NCBI GenBank assembly: GCA_046757205.1
Contig: JBHHXR010000179.1
Coordinates: 1 to 7,737, forward strand
Direction of reading: 5' to 3'
Source: JBHHXR01 sp046757205
Lineage (GTDB): Bacteria > Pseudomonadota > Alphaproteobacteria > Rhodobacterales > Rhodobacteraceae
Length of the DNA: 7,737 bases
The notes beneath the pieces were generated by a model, which saw nothing but the letters and a program-made list of their open reading frames with translations, was not told where the DNA came from and did no database searches. This document shows positions 1-5,822 of the stretch, piece after piece (the stretch's first letter is position 1; every line of letters begins with the position of its first letter). The position numbers and the translations under genes were made by a program.

Positions 1-1
1 C

Positions 2-922
2 GAGCTGGTGCAGTTCGTGATCTATTCGGTGATGGTGTCGGGCGCGGTCGGCGCGCTGTCGGAAATCTGGGGAGAATTGCAGCGCGCCGCCGGGGCGACC
101 GAGCGGCTGGTCGAACTGATCGAGGCCGAGGACGTTATCCGCGACCCGGAGAATCCGGTGCCGGCGCCGGACCCCGCGGTCGGGCTGATCGAGTTCCGCG
201 CGGTAACTTTCCGCTACCCCGCGCGGCCTGAAATCGCGGCGATCGACCACCTGTCGCTCACAGTGAAACCAGGCGAAACCGTCGCTCTCGTCGGGCCTTC
301 GGGGGCTGGAAAGTCGACGATATTCCAGCTTCTCATGCGGTTTTTCGACCCCGACAGCGGAAGCATCCAACTCGACGGGATAGAGTTGCGCGACATGCGC
401 CGCGAAGATCTGAGGCGAAATTTCGCGCTGGTTCCGCAGGACCCGGTGATCTTTGCCACGACGGCGCGGGAAAACATCCGGTTCGGCCGCAAGGACGCCG
501 GCAACGCGGAGGTGGAGGCGGCCGCGAAGGCCGCCGCGGCCCACGAGTTTCTCGAACGCCTGCCGAAACGCTACGACACTTATGTGGGCGAGCGTGGCGT
601 CATGCTGTCGGGCGGCCAGAAGCAGCGCATCGCCATAGCCCGCGCCATCCTGCGCGATGCCCCGGTTCTGCTGCTCGACGAGGCGACCTCGGCGCTCGAT
701 GCCGAGAGCGAGCGCGCCGTGCAGCAGGCGGTGGAAAACCTGGCGGAAGGGCGCACAACGCTGGTCATCGCGCACCGTCTCGCCACCGTCAAGAAAGCCG
801 ACAGGATCGTCGTGTTCGACGAGGGCCGCATCGTTGCGGAAGGCACCCACGACGATCTCGTCGCACAGGACGGTCTCTATGCGCGCCTGGCGCGTCTTCA
901 GTTTTCCGAGGGTTCCGGATAG
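2..922 (+). CDS. ABC transporter, fused permease/ATP-binding protein (5' end missing)
   Basis: C-terminal part of an exporter-type ABC transporter half-molecule of the MsbA-related class. The frame is open from base 2, so the gene starts left of the window and most of the six-helix membrane domain is missing. The first 20 or so residues are the end of the last membrane helix, followed by the linker [20 protein letters not shown] that is typical of this family. The ATPase domain is complete. It has Walker A GPSGAGKS (codons at 293-316), the Q-loop Gln in VPQDP (437), the ABC signature LSGGQKQR (605-628), Walker B VLLLDE (665-682) followed by ATSALD, and the H-loop His in IAHRL (773). It should work as a homodimer or heterodimer in the inner membrane, exporting a lipid or other hydrophobic substrate. 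The substrate cannot be read from this fragment, so msbA is not assigned. The acyl-CoA synthetase gene follows after 67 nt on the same strand. Confidence 0.93.
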   Translation, partial: ELVQFVIYSVMVSGAVGALSEIWGELQRAAGATERLVELIEAEDVIRDPENPVPAPDPAVGLIEFRAVTFRYPARPEIAAIDHLSLTVKPGETVALVGPSGAGKSTIFQLLMRFFDPDSGSIQLDGIELRDMRREDLRRNFALVPQDPVIFATTARENIRFGRKDAGNAEVEAAAKAAAAHEFLERLPKRYDTYVGERGVMLSGGQKQRIAIARAILRDAPVLLLDEATSALDAESERAVQQAVENLAEGRTTLVIAHRLATVKKADRIVVFDEGRIVAEGTHDDLVAQDGLYARLARLQFSEGSG

Positions 923-944
923 GCGTTGCCACACTGCTCCGCCG

Positions 945-975
945 CGCCTAGGCTTCGGGAAACGAAGCCGAGGCG
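945..975 (+). promoter_or_regulatory. Hairpin abutting the ribosome binding site of the acyl-CoA synthetase
   Basis: Inverted repeat in the 67-nt gap between two co-directional genes. The inner arms GGCTTCG (951-957) and CGAAGCC (963-969) pair perfectly around a 5-nt GGAAA loop. After a single A/G mismatch (950/970) the outer arms CGCCT (945-949) and AGGCG (971-975) add five more pairs, giving 12 base pairs in all. No T-run follows, so it does not look like a standard intrinsic terminator. Its 3' arm ends at 975 and the Shine-Dalgarno GGAGG occupies 976-980, so folding could affect ribosome access. It could also stabilise a processed mRNA end. The structure is seen in the sequence; the role is inferred. 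Confidence 0.55.
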
Positions 976-989
976 GGAGGTGTCCGGTC

Positions 990-2885
990 ATGTCGATACG
1001 CAATGTCGCCGACAAGCAGGCGGTCGAGGCCGAAATGCCGTGGAGCGCGCGCCAGAAGGCGCCGACGGTCTACCAGTTGCTTTCCCTGACCGCCGAGCGC
1101 TTTTCCGACCGGCCGGCGATGAGCTTCCAGATTAAATCCGGGCCGAACGACAAGAAAGAGACCCTTGCATGGGCGCAATTCCGCGCCCGCGTCACCCAAG
1201 CCGCCAATCTTTTCCGCCGGCTGGGCATCGGCGATAAGGATGTGGTCGCCTACGTCCTGCCGAACAGCAACGAAACGGCCGTCACCCTGCTGGCCGGGGC
1301 GACCGCCGGGATCGTCAATCCGGTAAATCCGCTGCTGGACGCCGGAGAAATCGCCGCGATCCTGCGCGAGACCGGCGCCAGGGTTGTCGTGACGCTGGCG
1401 CCGTTTCCGAAAACGGACCTTGCCGCCAAGGTCGCCAGGGCTGTGGCCGATGCGCCGGAAGTCAAGACCATCCTGCAGGTGAATCTCGCCCGCTACCTGT
1501 CGCCGCCGGTATCGTGGCTGGTGCCGTTGCTGCGGCCGAAGCCGGTGGGCGGACACAATGCGCAGGTGCTCGACTTCAACGCGGAGGCCGATCGCGAAAA
1601 CGACGCCGCGCTCGATTTTTCCGAGAGCGACGAGGACCGTATCGCCGCCTATTTTCATACCGGCGGGACCACGGGGATGCCGAAAGTCGCCCAGCACAGG
1701 CATTCCGGCATGATCTACAACGGCTGGTGCGGCAATTTCTACATCTTCACCGAAAATGACGTCCTGCTGGCGCCGCTGCCGCTGTTTCATGTTCTGGCCG
1801 CCTATCCGATCCTGATGTCGTGCGTGCATTCCGGCGCCCATCTCGTCATGCCGACGCCGGCGGGGTATCGCGGCGAAGGAGTGTTCGACAATTTCTGGAA
1901 GCTGGTCGAGCGATACGGCGCGACGTTCCTGATGACGGTGCCCACGGCGGCGGCGGCGCTCATGCAGCGGCCTGTCGACGCCAACGTTTCGACGCTTCGG
2001 TACGCGATAAGCGGTTCGGCGCCATTGCCGGCGGATTTGCTGCGCAAGTTCGAGGATTCCACCGGGATCACCATCCTGGAGGGCTACGGGATGACCGAGA
2101 CGACGTGCCTGATCTCGATCAATCCGCCCGACGGCGAACGCAAGATCGGCTCGGTCGGCATCCCGTTTCCCTACACCGACGTGAGAATTCTGTCATGCGA
2201 CGCCGGGGGCAATGTCGTTAAGGAATGCGGGGTCGGCGAGGTCGGCGAGATCTGCATTGACAATCCCGGCGTCGTCACCGGTGCGACCTACACCGATCCC
2301 GACAAGAACAAGGGTCTGTTCGCCGATGGCAGATACTTACGCAGCGGCGATCTCGGGAGGGTCGACAAGGACGGCTATATCTACATCACCGGCCGCGCCA
2401 AGGACGTCATCATCCGGGGTGGCCACAATATCGACCCGGCGACCATCGAGGAGGCGCTGTCTTCCCATCCCGATGTCGCCTTCGTCGGCGCGATCGGCGA
2501 GCCCGACGAGAAGGCCGGCGAACTTCCCTGCGCGTATGTCGAACTTGCCGAAGGCGCTGAAGCCACGGCGGACCAGTTGCTCGAGCACGCCGGGAAACAC
2601 ATCGGGCAGCGCGCCGCGATCCCGAAATATGTCGAAGTGGTGGACGAATTGCCGAAAACGGCGGTCGGCAAGGTTTTCAAGCCCGACCTTCGAAAGCGCG
2701 CCATCACGCGGGTATTCAACGAGGCCTTGCAGCGCAAGGGCCTCGATGCGCGCGTCGCGCAGGTCGTCGAAGACAAGAAGCTCGGCCTGGTTGCGGAAAT
2801 CGGTTGCGGGGAAAAGCAGGAAACCGACAAGGCAATCAATGTAGCGCTGGGCAGGTTCGCGCGGCCCTGGCGCCGGGCGGAGTGA
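990..2885 (+). CDS. Acyl-CoA synthetase (AMP-forming), ANL superfamily
   Basis: A 631-residue AMP-forming acyl-CoA ligase. It activates a carboxylic acid with ATP to an acyl-adenylate and transfers the acyl group to CoA, probably in the cytoplasm. The nucleotide loop is HTGGTTGMPK (223-232), with Gly where many relatives have Ser. It is followed by YGMTETT (366-372), the ATP-ribose Asp in YLRSGDLG (D454), the hinge region GRAKDVIIRGGHNI from 468, and the C-terminal PKTAVGK with the catalytic Lys at 561. The GGHNIDPATIE form and the length of about 630 match a bacterial subfamily annotated only as acyl-CoA synthetase or AMP-binding protein. The chain length and type of acid are unknown. The frame is open back to 657, but ATG 990 is chosen because GGAGG (976-980) lies 9 nt upstream and the earlier part overlaps the ABC gene. 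It may be cotranscribed with that gene. Confidence 0.93.
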   Translation: MSIRNVADKQAVEAEMPWSARQKAPTVYQLLSLTAERFSDRPAMSFQIKSGPNDKKETLAWAQFRARVTQAANLFRRLGIGDKDVVAYVLPNSNETAVTLLAGATAGIVNPVNPLLDAGEIAAILRETGARVVVTLAPFPKTDLAAKVARAVADAPEVKTILQVNLARYLSPPVSWLVPLLRPKPVGGHNAQVLDFNAEADRENDAALDFSESDEDRIAAYFHTGGTTGMPKVAQHRHSGMIYNGWCGNFYIFTENDVLLAPLPLFHVLAAYPILMSCVHSGAHLVMPTPAGYRGEGVFDNFWKLVERYGATFLMTVPTAAAALMQRPVDANVSTLRYAISGSAPLPADLLRKFEDSTGITILEGYGMTETTCLISINPPDGERKIGSVGIPFPYTDVRILSCDAGGNVVKECGVGEVGEICIDNPGVVTGATYTDPDKNKGLFADGRYLRSGDLGRVDKDGYIYITGRAKDVIIRGGHNIDPATIEEALSSHPDVAFVGAIGEPDEKAGELPCAYVELAEGAEATADQLLEHAGKHIGQRAAIPKYVEVVDELPKTAVGKVFKPDLRKRAITRVFNEALQRKGLDARVAQVVEDKKLGLVAEIGCGEKQETDKAINVALGRFARPWRRAE

Positions 2886-3364
2886 AGCGCCGGTTCGTTA
2901 CATTTCGCTCCGGACCTGCGAGAGTTCCGGAAACACCGCGGTGTCGGGCATTCGCCTCGGGCAGGACGCCCCGCCGGTGCCGCCGGTACCGCGCTTCAGC
3001 CCGATAACCGGCCGCGCCGCGGTCATGCGGTCCAAACGCCGGCGGCGGGACCGAACGGCTACCCATGCTGTCGCGTTCCGGCTGGAAGATGCGCGCATCA
3101 CCCGGCAATCGCACAGATCGGCCGCGCCGGCAAAGGCTGGACAACCGGCCACGAAACGGGTTTCGTCGAGCTCTTTCGCTGTGCACCGCAACCGCATTTT
3201 GAGGTGATTTGGCCCCGGTTAGCGAAAAAAAAAGGGATAACGGTTAATCACGGTGCCGTTTTCCTGTCTGACGAAGCGGTGAAATCAGGCGAAATTCACG
3301 GTTTCGGACCCGATGTTAGGCGAAAGGTGGACCCACGATCGCATGGCGAAGGAGCGAACGAAAC
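2886..3364. other. Intergenic region, 479 nt, probable promoter region of the downstream operon
   Basis: No convincing gene on either strand: the open frames here are low-complexity Arg/Ala/Pro-rich translations without Shine-Dalgarno sequences. Most of the stretch is GC-rich like the genes, but roughly 3197-3265 is clearly AT-richer and contains an A9 run (3225-3233) and two GGTTA repeats (3217-3221 and 3242-3246). This is the most likely place for the promoter of the operon that starts at 3365. I could not find a -35/-10 pair good enough to annotate. No intrinsic terminator with a T-run was found after the acyl-CoA synthetase gene. Confidence 0.5.
2933..2944. repeat. Perfect 12-bp palindrome
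   Basis: ACACCGCGGTGT reads the same on both strands and lies 47 nt after the acyl-CoA synthetase stop codon. About 10 nt before it, two copies of TCCGGA (2910-2915 and 2926-2931) form another small inverted repeat. It could be a dimeric-protein binding site or part of a rho-dependent 3' end. In DNA this GC-rich a 12-bp palindrome can also occur by chance. Confidence 0.25.
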
Positions 3365-4123
3365 ATGACGCTTGAGTTGCGAACCGAACAATTCCCGGCC
3401 CGGGACGGCACGTCGGCGATCCCGCCGGCCGGCAAGGGCCGCATGCCGGGGAAACCGGGAAACGGTGGCGCCGGCGCTCCGGGGCGGGTCGGCGCCGGTC
3501 CGGGCCGGCACGGTCTGCTGCTGAAATTCGCATTGTTGAATCTGATCGCGTCCGCCGTCTTCGCGGCGGCGGTGATGCAGGGCTGGGTCGGCCGGATCGT
3601 GCAGGCCGACCATACCGGGCTGTCGATCCTGATCGCCGGCGTGTTCCTGTCCGGTCTGCTGATATGCGGCTACAAGGTCTGGCGGATATCGAATGAACTG
3701 AACTGCGTTCGCAGGAGCGACCCGTGCGACGCCTCGTGGGCGACGCGGTACATCGCAGACGTTGCCGGGCGCGGCGCCGGAAGCCGGAGCATCGCCGCCG
3801 CTTCGCTGCGCACCAAGCTCGGCGGCTGGATCGCCATTGTCCGCCAGTTCGCCAACAGCCTGGTCATTCTCGGCATGATCGGCACCGTGGTCGGCTTCGT
3901 GATAGCGCTGTCGGCGATCGACGCCGACTCGGTGAGCGACGTCAGCCAGATATCCGGCATGGTCGGCAGCCTTCTGACCGGCATGTCGGTGGCGCTCTAC
4001 ACTACTCTTGTCGGCGCCGTGCTGAGCCTGTGGCTGACCGTCAACTACAATCTTCTGAGCGCGGGAACCCAGTTTCTGATGACCGCGCTGATATCGCTTG
4101 GGGAACAGAATGCCCGGTCTTGA
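3365..4123 (+). CDS. MotA/TolQ/ExbB-like proton-channel family membrane protein
   Basis: A 252-residue inner-membrane protein with the architecture of the MotA/TolQ/ExbB channel family. After a Gly/Pro-rich, basic and probably disordered N-terminus (about 1-50) come four hydrophobic segments at about 51-72, 85-106, 163-185 and 203-226, with a cytoplasmic loop of about 55 residues between the second and third. Helix 3, with LGMIGTVVGFVIAL (169-182), and helix 4, with GMSVALYTTLVGAVLS (206-221), carry the Gly- and Thr-rich pattern of the family. In known members these line an ion path and form a pentamer around two copies of a single-pass Asp-containing partner. The next gene supplies a candidate partner. 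ATG 3365 is preceded by AAGGAG (3349-3354), 10 nt away. It lacks the large cytoplasmic domain of flagellar MotA, and no flagellar or tol genes are nearby, so a specific gene name is not justified. Confidence 0.82.
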   Translation: MTLELRTEQFPARDGTSAIPPAGKGRMPGKPGNGGAGAPGRVGAGPGRHGLLLKFALLNLIASAVFAAAVMQGWVGRIVQADHTGLSILIAGVFLSGLLICGYKVWRISNELNCVRRSDPCDASWATRYIADVAGRGAGSRSIAAASLRTKLGGWIAIVRQFANSLVILGMIGTVVGFVIALSAIDADSVSDVSQISGMVGSLLTGMSVALYTTLVGAVLSLWLTVNYNLLSAGTQFLMTALISLGEQNARS

Positions 4124-4724
4124 CGAACATGAATTCGACCAGGACGGCACGGTTTTCCGCGACGTGATAACGCTGGCGCTCCTGGGTTTCGTGACCATCG
4201 TCGTCATTCTTCTGCCGCATCTCAACCCGCCGGTGCAGGCGAACGACATCGCCTCTCCGGGCAATCTGTACGTCCAGGCGGTCTGGGCGCCCGGTCTGGA
4301 CACCGATGTGGACTTGTGGGTGCGTGCTCCCGATGACAGGCCGGTAGGCTACTCCGCCAAGGACGGCAGGATTTTCAACCTGTTGCGCGACGATCTCGGG
4401 CGCAAGGGGCCGGAAGATACCTCGAACTTCGAAGTGGCGTTTTCGCGCGGCGCTCCGGCCGGCGAATACGTCGTCAACCTGCATCTTTACTCCGACCGCG
4501 AGCGCGTCTATCCGCTGCCCGTGGACGTGGAGGTCAGCCTGCGCGGGGCGGGCGGCAAACTGACGACGGTGTCGAAGACCCGGGTAACGCTCACCCATAT
4601 CGGCCAGGAAATTACCGTGATCCGGTTCCGCCTCGACCGGCGCGGCCGGCTGGTCACCGGCAGCAGGCACAACCTGCAGATCGCGCTACGTGGCGGCGGG
4701 ACAAACGGCCAGAGCGGAGGCTGA
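4110..4724 (+). CDS. Single-pass membrane protein with periplasmic beta-rich domain; putative ExbD/TolR-like partner
   Basis: A 204-residue protein of unknown function. A short cytoplasmic N-terminus leads to one membrane helix (about 19-37), with Asp18 in FRDVITLALLGFV just at its start. ExbD, TolR and MotB share this layout, and in them a membrane Asp carries the proton. From about 45 the rest should be periplasmic and looks beta-rich, with DTDVDLWV (64-71), VGYSAKDG (79-86), NLLRDDLG (90-97) and GEYVVNLHLY (118-127). The DxD-L-W and GEYxVxxxxY pattern is reminiscent, by eye, of DUF2135-like beta-sandwich domains, not of the ExbD/TolR fold or the OmpA-like domain of MotB. The start overlaps the end of the upstream gene by 14 nt, which suggests translational coupling. 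ATG 4110 has a weak GGGGA just upstream; TTG 4098 is an in-frame alternative. The role as channel partner is inferred from layout and gene order. Confidence 0.8.
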   Translation: MPGLDEHEFDQDGTVFRDVITLALLGFVTIVVILLPHLNPPVQANDIASPGNLYVQAVWAPGLDTDVDLWVRAPDDRPVGYSAKDGRIFNLLRDDLGRKGPEDTSNFEVAFSRGAPAGEYVVNLHLYSDRERVYPLPVDVEVSLRGAGGKLTTVSKTRVTLTHIGQEITVIRFRLDRRGRLVTGSRHNLQIALRGGGTNGQSGG

Positions 4725-4727
4725 ACG

Positions 4728-5186
4728 ATGTTCGCGCTGTTCGTTTTCCAGGTTCTGGCTGCCCTCGCGACGGGCGGGCTTGCCCTGATCGCGATACGCG
4801 GGACAGCAGGATTTCCCGCCAAACTGGCGGCGCTGGCGCTTCTCGCCGGTATCGTCGGTCTCGGATACACTGCCTTCGCCGAACTGTTGGGGCGCCCGAA
4901 ACCGGCCCGGTTCGAATGGCTCGCCTCGTTCGGCGAGGAGGTGCCGGTGATCGCCTCGCTCGCAGTCGAGGACGAGGCGATATATCTGTGGCTCCAGCTC
5001 CCCGAGGACGACGGCGCTCCGCGCGGATACCGGCTGCCCTACAGCCTGGAGAACGCGAAAAAACTGCAGCAGGCCCGGCGCGAGGCGGAAAGGCGGCACG
5101 GAACCTATTCGCTGCGCCGCAACGACGGCGAATGGGTGTTCTCCGCCAAGCCGCCGCCGCCGCTGCCGCCGAAACCTGATTCCTGA
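4728..5186 (+). CDS. Conserved-looking small membrane protein with two helices and a proline-rich tail
   Basis: A 152-residue protein not assignable to a named family. Two hydrophobic segments (about 3-24 and 31-51) form a helical hairpin at the N-terminus. They are followed by LGRPKPARFEWL (54-65) and a soluble domain with EDEAIYLWLQLPEDD (81-95) and GYRLPYS (100-106). A charged helix with several Lys, Arg and Glu residues follows (about 108-124), and the protein ends in the tail KPPPPLPPKP (141-150). It starts 3 nt after the previous stop codon, behind GGAGG (4716-4720) at 7-nt spacing, so it is surely the third gene of the same operon. Such a protein could be an accessory subunit or regulator of the two upstream channel-like proteins. 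That is inferred from position only. Confidence 0.78.
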   Translation: MFALFVFQVLAALATGGLALIAIRGTAGFPAKLAALALLAGIVGLGYTAFAELLGRPKPARFEWLASFGEEVPVIASLAVEDEAIYLWLQLPEDDGAPRGYRLPYSLENAKKLQQARREAERRHGTYSLRRNDGEWVFSAKPPPPLPPKPDS

Positions 5187-5259
5187 CCTTGCATGAATAC
5201 CAGGCGCGCCTGCATCGGCGCAGAAACATGAACAGCAGGACGCCCGCTCGGCGCCTTCA

Positions 5260-5273
5260 CCGCAGGCCTGCGG
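5260..5273. repeat. Perfect 14-bp palindrome
   Basis: CCGCAGGCCTGCGG is identical on both strands and lies 74 nt past the stop of the three-gene operon. As RNA it could form a 5-bp stem with a GGCC tetraloop, but no T-run follows on either side, so it is not a standard terminator. It may mark a transcript end or a protein binding site; neither is shown. Confidence 0.3.
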
Positions 5274-5593
5274 AAACCAGCCCCGAAACCGCGTGGAGAG
5301 ACCGTGACGAAGCCGGCAAGGCGTGCTTCAATGAAACCCGAAATCCACCCCGTCCGGCCGCTGGTTTTCCCGTTCCACCCGCAGGATGTGCCCGCAAGTA
5401 GGAGGGAGCCGTGCTGACAGCTGACAGGCGAAGAGATCGTGGAGATCAGGGTCAGCTTTGCATCGGCGCCGGCAATACGCAGCGGCGCGAAAACTGCCGG
5501 TTCCGGCAACGCTCGACGCTCATGCAGGGCAGGAACCAGCGAACGACGACCAAGAAAGGCAGTTCGATGTTGTCGGGCGGCCGAACGCACGAG

Positions 5594-5611
5594 AAAACCG
5601 CGCAAAGCGCG
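5594..5611 (-). terminator. Probable intrinsic terminator of the tRNA-Met gene
   Basis: Read on the minus strand, arms CGCGC and GCGCG (plus positions 5607-5611 and 5599-5603) enclose a TTT loop, and one G plus a four-T run (5594-5597) follow. It lies about 43 nt beyond the 3' end of the tRNA, where a primary transcript would be expected to stop. The stem is short and the T-run modest, so the call is tentative. Confidence 0.42.
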
Positions 5612-5653
5612 CTGTGTTATTCGCCTGAGTCGATCGTAAGCAATTGATTTCTT

Positions 5654-5730
5654 TGGTAGCGGAGGAGGGACTTGAACCCCCGACACGCGGATTATGATTC
5701 CGCTGCTCTAACCGGCTGAGCTACTCCGCC
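5654..5730 (-). tRNA. tRNA-Met (anticodon CAT), elongator type
   Basis: A 77-nt tRNA on the minus strand. The acceptor stem GGCGGAG pairs with CTCCGCT (first pair a G-T wobble), and the 3' CCA is encoded (5654-5656). The D arm contains GTAGCTCAGCCGGTTAGAGC. The anticodon stem GCGGA/TCCGC encloses the loop ATCATAA with anticodon CAT. The T arm has the usual GTTCAAGTC. The G1-U72 wobble and the GCGGAATCATAATCCGC arm match elongator methionine tRNAs of alphaproteobacteria. The initiator form, with its unpaired first position and three G-C pairs in the anticodon stem, is excluded. A CAT-anticodon tRNA-Ile (lysidine-modified) is formally possible but does not fit as well. Confidence 0.96.
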
Positions 5731-5741
5731 ATGGCAGGCGG

Positions 5742-5770
5742 TGTTTAGGGTCTGGGGAGGTGGCCGTCAA
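5742..5770 (-). promoter_or_regulatory. Probable sigma-70-type promoter of tRNA-Met
   Basis: On the minus strand a -35 box TTGACG (plus 5765-5770) is followed after exactly 17 nt by TAAACA (plus 5742-5747) as the -10 box. A transcript starting about 7 nt further would begin near 5735, just ahead of the tRNA 5' end at 5730. The -35 box is near consensus; the -10 box matches TATAAT in only three positions. An 8-G run (5771-5778) lies directly upstream of the -35 box. The spacing and position support the call. Confidence 0.5.
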
Positions 5771-5822
5771 GGGGGGGGAAGGCGCTTGCGAGGCGCGCCG
5801 GCCACCGGGAAGGTTGCGGGCG

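Larger units (their letters stand above)
5187..5653. other. Convergent intergenic region, 467 nt, no convincing gene
   Basis: This stretch separates the plus-strand operon from the minus-strand tRNA. Open frames exist on both strands, but their translations are Arg-rich and without recognisable domains, and the longest minus-strand one runs into the tRNA. It contains short inverted repeats: a 14-bp palindrome at 5260-5273, TGCCGG/CCGGCA arms at 5495-5500 and 5503-5508, and the tRNA terminator candidate at 5594-5611. A direct tandem CTGACAG repeat lies at 5414-5427. No clear intrinsic terminator for the plus-strand operon was found. Confidence 0.5.

Noticed and set aside
948..1841. Long minus-strand open frame opposite the acyl-CoA synthetase gene
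   Set aside because: A shadow of GC-rich codons in a strongly supported plus-strand gene; its His/Arg/Gln-rich translation has no domain.
2836..3186. Overlapping open frames on both strands between the synthetase and the three-gene operon
   Set aside because: Arg-rich translations, no ribosome binding sites and no domains; expected by chance at this GC content.
3296..4303. 335-codon minus-strand open frame opposite the MotA/TolQ/ExbB-like gene
   Set aside because: The plus strand has clear membrane helices, Shine-Dalgarno sequence and operon spacing; the antisense translation is low-complexity and hydrophilic.
5411..5647. 78-codon GTG open frame behind a near-perfect Shine-Dalgarno (AGGAGGGA, 5400-5407)
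   Set aside because: The ribosome site is good, but the product is an Arg/Gln/Thr-rich chain with no helix, motif or recognisable relative. Kept as a remote possibility only.
5105..5686. 193-codon minus-strand open frame starting inside tRNA-Met
   Set aside because: It begins within the tRNA and ends inside the third operon gene; its N-terminus is simply translated tRNA sequence, a common false call.
5654..5730. tRNA-Met as an attachment site of an integrated element
   Set aside because: No integrase gene and no second copy of the tRNA 3' end is present in the window.
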